NCBI RefSeq assembly: GCF_037126285.1
Contig: NZ_CP147012.1
Span: forward strand, 2,812,001-2,876,000
From: Bernardetia sp. MNP-M8
Lineage (GTDB): Bacteria; Bacteroidota; Bacteroidia; Cytophagales; Bernardetiaceae
Direction: 5' to 3'
Length of the DNA stretch: 64,000 nucleotides
Of the stretch, positions 45,505 to 54,407 are shown piece by piece. A program made the translations under genes and the position numbers. The notes under the pieces were generated by a model that made no database searches, was not told where the DNA came from, and saw only the letters and a program-made list of their open reading frames with translations. Within the stretch, counting starts at the first letter, position 1. Each line of letters begins with the position of its first letter.

Positions 45505-46575
45505 TTGAAAGTCATTTATTTACATAGAAAACCTCGTCAGTTTGGAAATTTTAGTATCGAATCTTATTTTGAAGATATTCGCTCTTATCTGCCTTCTATT
45601 TCAAAGAAAGTAGAACCAATTGTTTATCAATCTCCTTTTTTTAGTGATGGAATTTTGCCACGAATAAAAAATATTCTTGATGCAAAGAAACAAACTCAAA
45701 ATCTCAAGAGCGACATAAATCATATTACAGGCGATGTACATTTTCTGACAATGGGATTAAATCCTAAAAAAACAATTCTGACTATTCACGATTGTGCTTT
45801 TTTAGAACAACACACCAACTCTGTAAAGGATAAATTAAAACGAAAATTTCTGAAAACCTTTTGGTTAGATATTCCTGTCAAGCAATCTCGTTTTGTAACA
45901 GCTGTTTCGGAAGCAACAAAAAATGAAATCATAAAGCATACAAATTGCGACCCTAATAAAATAATTGTCATTCCGACAACCATTTCACCAAAATTTGAAG
46001 AAGCATCAAAAAATTATATTCCTAAAGAATTTAATTCAGAAAAGCCTATTATTTTACAATTAGGGGCAGCTTTTAATAAAAACTTAGAACGTCTTTTTGA
46101 ATCTTTAGAAGGGATTAATTGTAAATTACATATCATTGCTCCACTTTCAGAACATCACTTCAAATTACTCAAAAGATATAAGATTGATTACAAACATGAA
46201 GATAAAGTAAGTTTTGAGCAGCTCATTTTGGCTTATAAAAATTGTGATTTAGTTTCTTTTGTCTCTACCATTGAAGGTTTTGGAATGCCAATTATAGAAG
46301 CACAGACTTTATCAAAACCTATCATTACAAGTAATATTTCTTCGATGCCTTGGGTGGCAGGAAAAAATTCATGTTTGGTAAATCCCTATTCTATTACAGA
46401 AATCAAAGAAGGAATTTTGAAGATTATAAATGATGAAAATTATAGAAATGAACGAGTACAAAATGGATTAGAAAATGTAAAAAGATTCAATCCAAAAACA
46501 GTTGCTAGTCAGTATGTTGAATTGTATGAGAGAATGGAAGACAGGAAATTGGGAATTAGAAGTATCTCTTCCTAG
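45505..46575 (+). CDS. Family 4 glycosyltransferase, TTG start
   Basis: The 356-aa protein is a GT-B enzyme. It has an N-terminal Rossmann half (KVIYLHRKPRQFGNFSIESYF), an ILTIHDCAFLEQHTNSVKDK segment, SRFVTAVSEATKNEI, and a C-terminal half with IILQLGAAFNKNLERLFESLEG and CDLVSFVSTIEGFGMPIIEAQTLSKPIITSNISSMPWVAGKNSCLVNPYSI, which is the E-x7-E nucleotide-sugar site of GT4. No ATG precedes the conserved start; TTG at 45505 begins MKVIYLHRKP and is used here. It completes the GT2-asnB-GT4 cluster. The stop codon is immediately followed by a palindromic repeat. Confidence 0.85.
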   Translation: MKVIYLHRKPRQFGNFSIESYFEDIRSYLPSISKKVEPIVYQSPFFSDGILPRIKNILDAKKQTQNLKSDINHITGDVHFLTMGLNPKKTILTIHDCAFLEQHTNSVKDKLKRKFLKTFWLDIPVKQSRFVTAVSEATKNEIIKHTNCDPNKIIVIPTTISPKFEEASKNYIPKEFNSEKPIILQLGAAFNKNLERLFESLEGINCKLHIIAPLSEHHFKLLKRYKIDYKHEDKVSFEQLILAYKNCDLVSFVSTIEGFGMPIIEAQTLSKPIITSNISSMPWVAGKNSCLVNPYSITEIKEGILKIINDENYRNERVQNGLENVKRFNPKTVASQYVELYERMEDRKLGIRSISS

Positions 46576-46599
46576 CTGTTGTTGTTGTCTCCCCAACGA
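46575..46599. repeat. Palindromic repeat family, copy D
   Basis: GCTGTTGTTGTTGTCTCCCCAACGA, a more diverged member, fills exactly the gap between the stop codons of two convergent genes (ends overlap the GT4 stop by one base). Confidence 0.55.
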
Positions 46600-47175
46600 T
46601 TATACAACATCCTGTTTGAGTTGATTATACAAATAGGCTTTTGCTACATTCCAATCTCTTTTTACAGTTGCAGGCGAAATTTGTAGTGCATCGGCAGTTT
46701 CTTCAATAGAAAGTCCTGCAAAAAAACGACATTCTACTACTTTTCCTTGTCTTTCATTTAAGTTTTCTAGTGTAATCAAGGCTTCGTGAAGTCCTAAGAT
46801 ATGCTCTCCAACTTGCTCATCAGGGATTATATTTTCTACTTTCTGAATATCTACATCAATATCCTTTCCCCCTCGTTTTTCGGCTGTTTTCATTTTGGCA
46901 TAATTTACCAAAATATGACGCATTGCCTTTGCAGCCACAGCAAAAAAATGTCCTTTACTTGAATAGTTTTTACTGTCTTGGTCAGCTAGTTTTATGTAGG
47001 CTTCATGTACAAGTGCTGTCGTATTGAGCGTGTAATTTGCTTGCCAACGCACCCTCAAACTATGTGCAACCTTGACAAGTTCATCATAAACCAAAGGAAA
47101 AAGTTTTTCCATTGCCTGTGTATCGCCAGATTGTGCAGCTGAAAGAAGTTGAGTAATAGGAGGTTGATTATTCAT
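46600..47175 (-). CDS. ECF-like RNA polymerase sigma factor
   Basis: The 191-aa protein matches the sigma-70 ECF-like (PF07638-type) group: TTALVHEAYIKLADQD (a hallmark of this group), a region-2-like FFAVAAKAMRHILVNYAKMKTAEKRGG and a region-4-like HTH (LNERQGKVVECRFFAGLSIEETADALQISPATVKRDWNVAKAYL). It directs RNA polymerase to a small regulon and may be controlled post-translationally. No anti-sigma factor is adjacent. The gene faces the GT4 gene, with only a repeat between their stop codons. Downstream of it in the same orientation nothing else is co-transcribed. Confidence 0.88.
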   Translation of the reverse strand: MNNQPPITQLLSAAQSGDTQAMEKLFPLVYDELVKVAHSLRVRWQANYTLNTTALVHEAYIKLADQDSKNYSSKGHFFAVAAKAMRHILVNYAKMKTAEKRGGKDIDVDIQKVENIIPDEQVGEHILGLHEALITLENLNERQGKVVECRFFAGLSIEETADALQISPATVKRDWNVAKAYLYNQLKQDVV

Positions 47176-47275
47176 ATTGTATCAGTATACTTTCTATTTT
47201 TAAATAGATATAATTAAATTTTACGTTGTTTTATCTATTTTATTAACGATAAAACTTTTAATAATGATACTATGA

Positions 47276-47348
47276 AAGAAGATGAAATAGCATTTTGTTT
47301 TCATGTTTTTTGAAATAAAATGCTATTTCTAGCAATTTCATCTTCTTT
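47276..47348 (-). terminator. Long imperfect hairpin between the lipoprotein and sigma genes
   Basis: AAGAAGATGAAATAGCATTTT on the left pairs with the right arm AAAATGCTATTT...ATTTCATCTTCTT, interrupted by a 10-base duplication (CTAGCAATTT). It lies past the lipoprotein stop codon and probably terminates its transcript, although no long T run follows. Confidence 0.5.
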
Positions 47349-47415
47349 AATTATTTCTAAATTTACCTAGCTTTTGGTAGGCATGTTACTGTGAAACTTC
47401 CAATCAATCAAGATT

Positions 47416-48591
47416 TTAATACCTACTATAAAATCTTCTCATATTTCCTGTGAGTTGGTCATAAATAGGCTTGAATAATTCTACAAATAAATCTTGTGGT
47501 GGTGGTGGTGCAACAGGGCGAACTTTAACAGCCTTTTCTTGATCATTATCTAAAGCACGTTTGTCGCCTTGGTATGTTCCCCATTCATTTCTCCACACAA
47601 ATTCTCCAGGGTATTTATCTTGCATCAAAATTCTGTTTGTCTTTGCGTCAATGACACGCACATCTAAACGTCCATTTGAAACTACATATTGCTCATGATG
47701 TGTATAATCTGCTTTTACAGCATCTGTAATAGTTTTGGTAGCACCATCATCAAGACGAACTGTACGTCTAACACTGTCTACTGCAGTTGTGGTTTTTTCC
47801 TTCATAAATACTTGTCCAACCGTAAATTCATCAAAGCTCATCATTAAAAGCTGGTCAGCACAACAATAATTAGGTGTTTCCCAAGACAGATAAAAAGTTA
47901 CAAACTCATTCATTCTACGATTTGTGTTTAGATACTCCATTACTTGACTTTGCACAAAGTCTCTTCCCAAACTAAATGAGTTTGGAACTTGAATAGGCTG
48001 AACCAATACCTTTAAAGTAGCTGCATCTTTAGCTGTCGGAATCTGAACAGCAACATCTTTATAATTTTTGACCCATTGATTGGCTCTTACAAAATGATAA
48101 TAGGCTTTTTTTGCATCTTCTCTATTTTTTAAACCCATTAGCTTTATTCCTTCATTATAATTTGCTTCGGCAGCCTTGTCTTTCGCTTTTATTTCTTCAG
48201 ATAAATAACTTGTTGGGTTTTTGACAATTTTTAAAGCAGCAGGACTTTTACGAATTTCGTTACCCATTTCGTTGATTCTGCCATAGCTTTCTGCTACTTT
48301 TTCCCAGTTAAGAGGATTTACTTTTGTATCTAATGTACGTGTTGTTCTCAAATTCTCTTCTACTGCTCTATAATAAGCCTCTCCAAGTGTATGACGTGCT
48401 TTTTTGTTGTTTGGGCTCTGACGCAGTCTATCAACAGCTTTTAGAGTTGCGTCGTAATAATCTCCTCTTTGTAGAGCTTTCTTTCCAGAAGAACACGCAG
48501 AGATTACAAGTAATAAAATAATCAAAATAGATAAAGAACTATAAGTAGATAGTTGCCTTGTTAATTGATTGAGTAGTAGATGAGGTTTCAT
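47416..48591 (-). CDS. Lipoprotein with helical repeat N-terminal half
   Basis: The 391-aa protein has a lipoprotein signal (VISAC lipobox, Cys at about residue 33), a TPR-like region (RGDYYDATLKAVDRLRQSPNNKKARHTLGEAYYRAVEEN) and a C-terminal beta-rich region with paired cysteines (NYCCADQLL) and a proline-rich end. No enzyme motif is seen. It probably sits in the outer membrane. It lies 162 bases downstream of the CHAT gene in the same orientation and 240 bases upstream of the ECF sigma gene. It could be a structural partner, but nothing in the sequence proves it. Confidence 0.65.
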   Translation of the reverse strand: MKPHLLLNQLTRQLSTYSSLSILIILLLVISACSSGKKALQRGDYYDATLKAVDRLRQSPNNKKARHTLGEAYYRAVEENLRTTRTLDTKVNPLNWEKVAESYGRINEMGNEIRKSPAALKIVKNPTSYLSEEIKAKDKAAEANYNEGIKLMGLKNREDAKKAYYHFVRANQWVKNYKDVAVQIPTAKDAATLKVLVQPIQVPNSFSLGRDFVQSQVMEYLNTNRRMNEFVTFYLSWETPNYCCADQLLMMSFDEFTVGQVFMKEKTTTAVDSVRRTVRLDDGATKTITDAVKADYTHHEQYVVSNGRLDVRVIDAKTNRILMQDKYPGEFVWRNEWGTYQGDKRALDNDQEKAVKVRPVAPPPPQDLFVELFKPIYDQLTGNMRRFYSRY

Positions 48592-48753
48592 GATTTTGAA
48601 TAGATTAAATGAATGATAGTTAAATTAGTGATTATAATGTGTCTTTTACTTTTGTAAAATATAAGTTAATCATTTACAAAACCTATTCAAAAATCTGTGC
48701 CAAAATGTACTTTTAGTTACATAAAATAATTATTTTAACAAAAATAATTATTT

Positions 48754-51700
48754 TTATTCTCCAATTAATAAAATACCTGCCCAATAAAAAGGATTTTTGA
48801 ATTTCTCAGATTTTGATAATTTCTGTTTGGCAAGTTGCAGAGATTCTGAATAAGATTTGCCTTCAGAAACAGATTCATAAAAGAATGTCATAAGTTCTTT
48901 AGTAGCTAAATCATCTATTTGCCACAGCGAAAAAAGAACATTTTTTGTTCCTGCGTTCAGAAATGAACGAGTAAGTGTAATTACGCCCTCTCCTTCTACT
49001 ACTTGTCCTACACCTGAACGACAGCTACTCAAAACTACTAGTTCGTTAGGAAACGACATTCCATACAAATCACTTGCATAAAATTTTTGTGGAGTTTCTT
49101 TATCTTTTGTAATAGAATCTTTTCCAAATAACCAAATATGAGAATTGAAAGGTGTTTTTGTAAACGTCTGGCTATGTGTAGCTAGATGCAATCTTCGTGT
49201 TTTGGTTGCATAGCTTTTCAAGTTTTCTTGATTTGCGTTTAGATTTACAAAAGCCAAAGCATTTTTCTCTTGATTAGTAAACAAATTGGCAATTTCTTCT
49301 ACTTCTTGTTTGCTGTATGGGAGAGAACTCAAATTACTTCTATTATTTGCCACTAAATTACTATTGTTTTCTTTTTGGTCTTCGAAAACAGGAGCAAATC
49401 CCACAAATTCATATTCATAGTTTATTTGATTTTTGCTTTGTCTTTGAGCTGCCCAAAGTGAAGATGAATAATGAAAAGAAATTTCCTTTCTTAATAATGG
49501 ATAATTGATATTTTGATTAGATAGGTTACTTTCTTGTTGAGATGTACTTAATAATGTAGAAAAAGGAATTTGTTGTAAAATAGCATCAGGAATGATAATG
49601 AGCTTTTGACTTATTGTGATATGGGATTCAATAGGTTGAATTAGAATTTTATAGAGTGCATCGCTTTGCACTACAAATTTTTCTATGCTACAATCTTTAG
49701 CTAAACAGTTTCTATATTTTTTTAGTGTTTCTTCAAAATCAATTGGCTTTATTCTATAAAATAATTGTTTGTCTTTACTAATGATTTGAACAAATAAATA
49801 AGGTTCAAACCATTGATAAACAATCATTTGTTCGTTTTCTTTTAGATTTTCTTTAATAGTTTGAGTAGTAGCTAATTGATTAGGTTCTTGAAGGTTTTTA
49901 TAACTTTTGAATTTCTCTGATAATTCATTTTTAAGTTTTTGATTTTTATTTCTTGTTTCTAAAATTTGCTGATTGTAATACGCTAATTTAGCTATTTGAC
50001 TTTCTGATTTTTCCTGACTATCTGTATTTTCAAGTTCTTCTATTTCACGCTGATAATAATCAATTAGCGAACTATAATTTACATCTAACTTTCTCAAATT
50101 TTCAGGAACTTGTGTCATTACAAGAGCTTCCTGAGTTTGTTTTCTTAGCAAAGATGCACGATTTTTTTCTGCAAAATAAAAGGCATCTTCATAAATTTGT
50201 TCCTCTACAGTTTTCATTTTTGTAGCTTCAAAACAAGTAGAAAGAGCCTTTCCATAAATTTCTGTTGTCAGTTTGCTGATAAGTAATTGGTCATTATCTG
50301 TATGCAATTGAGAGCGCATTTTATCAATTATTTCATCTGCCTTTCTGTAATAGTTTAGTTGTTGAGCAAAAGGAAACTTATTTAAGGTAGCTAAACCTTT
50401 GTAAGAATCTAAAGCAATTTCTATATCTGCATATTCTTGTCCTAATACGTTTACTTCAAGTGATTTTCTATAATTACTTTCGGCTTTAGTAAAGTCTGAA
50501 ATGGCTGCAAAACAGTTTGCTAAGTTATTCAAAACATTTGCACTCGTCCATGTTTTTTCATTGTTTTGTTTTTCTATCAATGCTTTTTGATAATAATAAA
50601 TAGCTGAATCATAATTTTGATGTTTTTCGAAAGCATATCCTAAATTATTATAGGCTCTTCCTATATTAGCATGATTTCTGTTTTTTTCGGGTAAATCATT
50701 TTCGGCAGCCAAAGATAAATGATAATAATGGTAGGCAGAATCGTACTTTTCAAGACTTCTATAAACTATTCCCAAACTACTATACGTTTGTCCAAGAATA
50801 TAAAATCTGTCTTTTAAAAATAGTTCTTCTAATATTTTTTTAGCTTGCAAAGAGTGAAAAAGAGCTTTTTCATTTTGTTCTAGTTTTAGATAAACCCTTG
50901 AAATAACTTGATGAGAACGAGCAATAGCTGTCGGAAAATTTTTCTGTTCTTGTGCTTCATAAATTTCAATTGCACGTTTAGAATACTCTACCGACTGCTG
51001 TAAGTTATTTTGTTCACTATAAATACTGGCAACTAAAGAGTAGACATTTGCAACTTGTACATGACTTTCTCCTAATGCTTTCTTTGTTAGCTCTAAATAT
51101 TTTTCAGCATAAAAAAAAGACTTATCATAATTATTTATTTTTGAATAGGCAATTGCATTGATTTTATATACATCAATTTCAAGATAAACCGAAGCAACAG
51201 GATTTTGAAGTATTTTATCTGAATAATCAACTGCTTTTTGATAGAAATTTTGATAAAAATAAAGAAGTGATTTGTGAGCATAAAGCTGTTGAACTTGATG
51301 TGATTCTTGAGAATATAACTTTGAAAACTGTTCTATATATTCATCTAATAATTTTTCTTCTTCATCCCATTTGCGAGTTTCCAAAAGCATAGCACTTCGC
51401 ACCCGAATATGGTCTTGAAAAACAGAATTAGTAGCAGGTGTTTTTTGACAAAGTACCCAAACAGAATCACTAATTTCTACGACTTCTTTCATTTTGCGCT
51501 CAATAAATAATTTGGTCATAGATAAGACATGAAAACGTAATTCTAATTCTGTTTGAGGAGCATATTTAGCCACTTTTTCTTGAATTTCATCTAAGTAAAC
51601 TTGACTTTCTCTTACTTTTAACTGATAAAGCAACAAAACTTTTGTGTACTGAATTTGAGCATCTACTTTTTCAATTTCGTTGGCAGTTTGTGGAAGATAA

Positions 51701-52320
51701 TCAATAGATTTTTGAGCATAAGAAAGGGCTTCATTAGGCATTCCGTAGGAAGTAAAAAGCTGGCTAAGAAGCTCAGTTTGTTCGGATGCTGTTTCAAATT
51801 TGGAATCTTCAAATGTCTCTATTTCTAAAAAGTCTAAATTTATATCTGATACGTTTGCATACCGATTGGCTAACTGATAACTTTTGAGTTCTTGATAATT
51901 TGGAATCTGTTTGAATAAATTAACTGCTTTTTGATAGAATCCTTTCCAATACTCGTACTTTGCTTCTTGAAATATAATCTGATGAGCTAATTCAGTTTCT
52001 TTTTTATCATTTAATTTTAATTCTTTTAGCTCTTGAATAGATTTTTCTATGACTTCTATGTTTCCAACTAAGTAAGCTATTTTGAGTCGTTGTATTTGAA
52101 AATTGACATAGTTACTTGTTTCTTTTTTTGGATTCAACTCTGCTAAATATTCGCCATAAGCAATTAAAGTGCTATCTATTTGATTGTTTTGCCAAAGAGA
52201 ATTTATTCTACTCTGATAAAGAATATCACTTTCTGAGTTGTTTTGAGCTTTTGAGAAAAATGAAAAACTAAAAAAAACTAAAAAGAAAAATAATAAAACA
52301 GAATTGATTTTAATTTTCAT
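48754..52320 (-). CDS. Secreted TPR protein with C-terminal CHAT (caspase-like) domain
   Basis: The 1188-aa protein has a signal peptide (residues 1-25, FFSKAQ), a large TPR solenoid (about residues 30-720, with repeated YxxLGxxYxxxxxYDxAxxYYxxAL-type units, e.g. ANIGRAYNNLGYAFEKHQNYD), a coiled-coil stretch (about 770-860) and a CHAT domain (about 930-1185). CHAT domains are caspase/separase-like cysteine peptidases; here His1049 (LHLATHSQ) and Cys1100 (LSSCRSGVG) form the dyad. Separase-like TPR-CHAT proteins cleave specific targets after a TPR-bound signal. Substrate unknown. A TAnnTTTG box lies about 45 bases upstream. Confidence 0.85.
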   Translation of the reverse strand: MKIKINSVLLFFFLVFFSFSFFSKAQNNSESDILYQSRINSLWQNNQIDSTLIAYGEYLAELNPKKETSNYVNFQIQRLKIAYLVGNIEVIEKSIQELKELKLNDKKETELAHQIIFQEAKYEYWKGFYQKAVNLFKQIPNYQELKSYQLANRYANVSDINLDFLEIETFEDSKFETASEQTELLSQLFTSYGMPNEALSYAQKSIDYLPQTANEIEKVDAQIQYTKVLLLYQLKVRESQVYLDEIQEKVAKYAPQTELELRFHVLSMTKLFIERKMKEVVEISDSVWVLCQKTPATNSVFQDHIRVRSAMLLETRKWDEEEKLLDEYIEQFSKLYSQESHQVQQLYAHKSLLYFYQNFYQKAVDYSDKILQNPVASVYLEIDVYKINAIAYSKINNYDKSFFYAEKYLELTKKALGESHVQVANVYSLVASIYSEQNNLQQSVEYSKRAIEIYEAQEQKNFPTAIARSHQVISRVYLKLEQNEKALFHSLQAKKILEELFLKDRFYILGQTYSSLGIVYRSLEKYDSAYHYYHLSLAAENDLPEKNRNHANIGRAYNNLGYAFEKHQNYDSAIYYYQKALIEKQNNEKTWTSANVLNNLANCFAAISDFTKAESNYRKSLEVNVLGQEYADIEIALDSYKGLATLNKFPFAQQLNYYRKADEIIDKMRSQLHTDNDQLLISKLTTEIYGKALSTCFEATKMKTVEEQIYEDAFYFAEKNRASLLRKQTQEALVMTQVPENLRKLDVNYSSLIDYYQREIEELENTDSQEKSESQIAKLAYYNQQILETRNKNQKLKNELSEKFKSYKNLQEPNQLATTQTIKENLKENEQMIVYQWFEPYLFVQIISKDKQLFYRIKPIDFEETLKKYRNCLAKDCSIEKFVVQSDALYKILIQPIESHITISQKLIIIPDAILQQIPFSTLLSTSQQESNLSNQNINYPLLRKEISFHYSSSLWAAQRQSKNQINYEYEFVGFAPVFEDQKENNSNLVANNRSNLSSLPYSKQEVEEIANLFTNQEKNALAFVNLNANQENLKSYATKTRRLHLATHSQTFTKTPFNSHIWLFGKDSITKDKETPQKFYASDLYGMSFPNELVVLSSCRSGVGQVVEGEGVITLTRSFLNAGTKNVLFSLWQIDDLATKELMTFFYESVSEGKSYSESLQLAKQKLSKSEKFKNPFYWAGILLIGE

Positions 52321-52363
52321 AGTAGAGTTGTTTTTTTGTAGATATTATAATCTTTGAATAAAA

Positions 52364-52371
52364 CAAATCTA
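52364..52371 (-). promoter_or_regulatory. TAnnTTTG -7 element upstream of the CHAT gene
   Basis: The minus strand reads TAGATTTG, 44 bases before the ATG. The -33 element is weak. Confidence 0.4.
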
Positions 52372-52521
52372 ATGAAAAATTATATTAGATGGAATGAAAA
52401 ATAGTATTTTTTCTAAGGCTTGATATGCGAAATTACATTACAGGTTGCATAAAACAATGATGCAAGCCATTTTAAAATAATGAAAGTTGTGGTGTATTAG
52501 GGTCATTATTTTTGACAAGTA

Positions 52522-53121
52522 TTATGAAAGAAAAGGATTTGGAGTATACTTTGACATCAAGCCTTTTTGCAAAATTTTATCTTGAAATTCCTTTATGCTC
52601 TCATTGTGTTTAGCTATTTCTCTACTTTCTGTATTAGCATCATAAATTCTATCTTTCGAAAAATATAAAACTCCCTCATGATGAGAATTAAGAACCCAGT
52701 TTAAAGTTTTATCCCAAATTATTTCATCAGAAGCGAAAAAAATGCCGTCCCAAAATTTGATTATCATTTTCCAAGTCAATACAAAGGCATGATTTTTTGA
52801 GGAAGTCCAAATTACTTTTGTATCGAATTTAATTCCTCGTTGATAAAGCCACTTTTTCACCTCTTCACTTGTCTTTGCATCTGCAAATATACAATCTGTT
52901 TCTTTGAAATAATCACTATTATCCAAGAATAAAAATTTTTGAGAGAATTCAAAATCCCATAAAAAAGCAGACGCTTTATCGTTCAATGGAATAATTTGGT
53001 CTTCAAATTCCTTATATAATTCTCGTTCATCTTCTAATTCAAATTTCCATTTCAAAACATGAGTAGAAAGAGGAACAGCAAATTCTTCAATATTTTCGAA
53101 AGTAACTTTCTTGTATTTCAT
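52522..53121 (-). CDS. Hypothetical cytosolic protein
   Basis: The 199-aa soluble protein is not recognised. It is rich in aromatic and acidic residues (MKYKKVTFENIEEFAVPLST start) with a mixed alpha/beta pattern and a segment with VIWTSSKNHAFVLTWKMIIKFWDGIFFASDEIIWDKTLNWVLNSHHEGVLYFSKDRIYD. It has no signal peptide. Such compact aromatic-rich cytosolic proteins are often immunity-like or antitoxin-like, but no toxin gene is adjacent, so this is only a thought. It is 9 bases downstream of the second small membrane protein gene, in one operon. Confidence 0.55.
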   Translation of the reverse strand: MKYKKVTFENIEEFAVPLSTHVLKWKFELEDERELYKEFEDQIIPLNDKASAFLWDFEFSQKFLFLDNSDYFKETDCIFADAKTSEEVKKWLYQRGIKFDTKVIWTSSKNHAFVLTWKMIIKFWDGIFFASDEIIWDKTLNWVLNSHHEGVLYFSKDRIYDANTESREIAKHNESIKEFQDKILQKGLMSKYTPNPFLS

Positions 53122-53130
53122 AGTGTTATT

Positions 53131-53763
53131 TTAGTTTTCAATTTCAAAAACCATATTATCACTTTCATAGAAGTTTATAAAAATACTATCATTTGATACA
53201 TTAATATTTTGTATATCCTTTTCCATTAAATATTTGTATGCATCACGTTTAGTAAATTCCACATCATTTCCTTCACTTATAACCTTTACAGAATGACCAG
53301 AATAAAAATATCCAATTCTAGTTTTAAAAATAAAATAATTTTTGTCTAAAAAGTAATAACCAGATTCAATACCACCACCACAACTACTAAGAAAACTTAA
53401 AACACCTTTTTTGTCATAATTGTAAACTTCATAATCAGACTGTTTATATACAGGCACATGTATTCGTAGTGGCTCATAAAAATCATACGGAAATACGAGA
53501 CTAGGGTGTTTATCAGTATTACAAACAACGAATGATACTAATAAAGCAACAGCAACATAAAAGGTAGAATATAATCTTATTAAAAGTTTAAATACTGGTT
53601 TGACATTGAGAGCAAACATTGAAATGCCACTTCCAAAAAGAAGAATTAGCAATGTCATTTTTGCATAGCTATTCAATCCAAAATTATAGCCATCAATGAT
53701 AAATAAATTTACCACTAAAATAAGAAGTATAATGATGTGAAATTTGATGAGTTTGGCTTTCAT
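53131..53763 (-). CDS. Small membrane protein, tandem paralogue 2
   Basis: The 210-aa protein has a hydrophobic N-terminal helix (residues 7-28), a second near 35-52 and a third near 60-85, then a mostly extracytoplasmic region of about 120 residues with tyrosine-rich strands (DFYEPLRIHVPVYKQSDYEVYNYDKKGVLSFLSSCGGGIESGYYFLDKNYFIFKTRIGYFYSGH). Its first 55 residues are nearly the same as those of the gene upstream (MKxKLIKFHxIILLILVxN start, YNFGLNSYAKMxLLxLLxGSG). The pair is a tandem duplication. Function unknown. Confidence 0.65.
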   Translation of the reverse strand: MKAKLIKFHIIILLILVVNLFIIDGYNFGLNSYAKMTLLILLFGSGISMFALNVKPVFKLLIRLYSTFYVAVALLVSFVVCNTDKHPSLVFPYDFYEPLRIHVPVYKQSDYEVYNYDKKGVLSFLSSCGGGIESGYYFLDKNYFIFKTRIGYFYSGHSVKVISEGNDVEFTKRDAYKYLMEKDIQNINVSNDSIFINFYESDNMVFEIEN

Positions 53764-53766
53764 ATT

Positions 53767-54354
53767 TTAATAAAGTTTGAACTTTCTAGTATAATTATCT
53801 TTAAAATCTATAAAAATGCTGTCATTTTTTACACCAATATTTTCTATTTCTTTTTTTATTAATGGTTCAGAAAATGTAAACTCTGCATCTTCATAAACAG
53901 AATGAAAATAGCCAAGTCTAACTTTAAAAATAAAATAATTTTTGTCTATATAGTAATTACTAGAAGAACCAGAACAAGTGTTTAAAAAATCTAAAACACC
54001 TGTCTTTTTATAAATCTCATAATTATATTGTCTATAAATAGGTGTATCTGTGGATAATGATTGTGTGAGATGGTATTCTGTTGAGTTACTACAAGAGTGA
54101 TCAAAATTACAAATAAATAAAACTAATAAAGGAATAGTCATATAGAGTGTAGAATACAGTTTTAGAAATGTAAATGGTTTGAATAATCGCTTGAAATTTA
54201 AAGCAAATAGTGAAAAACCACTTCCAACTAAAAGAAGTACTAATAACATTTTTGCATAACTATTTAATCCAAAGTTAAAAACATTAGTAACAAAAATATT
54301 TATCACTAAAATAAGTAGAATGATGAAGTGAAATTTGATGAGTTTGGTTTTCAT
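53767..54354 (-). CDS. Small membrane protein, tandem paralogue 1
   Basis: The 195-aa protein is the first of the duplicated pair; helices and extracytoplasmic part match the next gene in order (NYYIDKNYFIFKVRLGYFHSVY, DFLNTCSGSSS). It lacks the longest loop of its paralogue but ends in a similar IDFKDNYTRKFKLY. The genes are only 3 bases apart, so they are co-transcribed and translationally coupled. The operon continues into the 199-aa gene. A strong hairpin between this gene and leuS is the leuS terminator. Confidence 0.65.
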   Translation of the reverse strand: MKTKLIKFHFIILLILVINIFVTNVFNFGLNSYAKMLLVLLLVGSGFSLFALNFKRLFKPFTFLKLYSTLYMTIPLLVLFICNFDHSCSNSTEYHLTQSLSTDTPIYRQYNYEIYKKTGVLDFLNTCSGSSSNYYIDKNYFIFKVRLGYFHSVYEDAEFTFSEPLIKKEIENIGVKNDSIFIDFKDNYTRKFKLY

Positions 54355-54369
54355 AGGTGTTTCATAAAA

Positions 54370-54398
54370 CGAACGGTTCGCTTTGAGCGAACCGTTCG
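54370..54398 (-). terminator. leuS terminator
   Basis: A perfect 13-bp stem (54370-54382 with 54386-54398) has a 3-base loop and unusual GC content for this genome (CGAACGGTTCGCT). It lies 10 bases after the leuS stop. Confidence 0.9.
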
Positions 54399-54407
54399 GT
54401 AAAAATA

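Noticed and set aside
48754-52320. The CHAT protein as a CRISPR-associated (Craspase-like) protease
   Set aside because: No CRISPR array or cas gene is present and the protein has a signal peptide.
52441-52476. GTTGCAT/ATGCAAG inverted repeat as a terminator
   Set aside because: The stem is short with mismatches and no T run follows on either strand.
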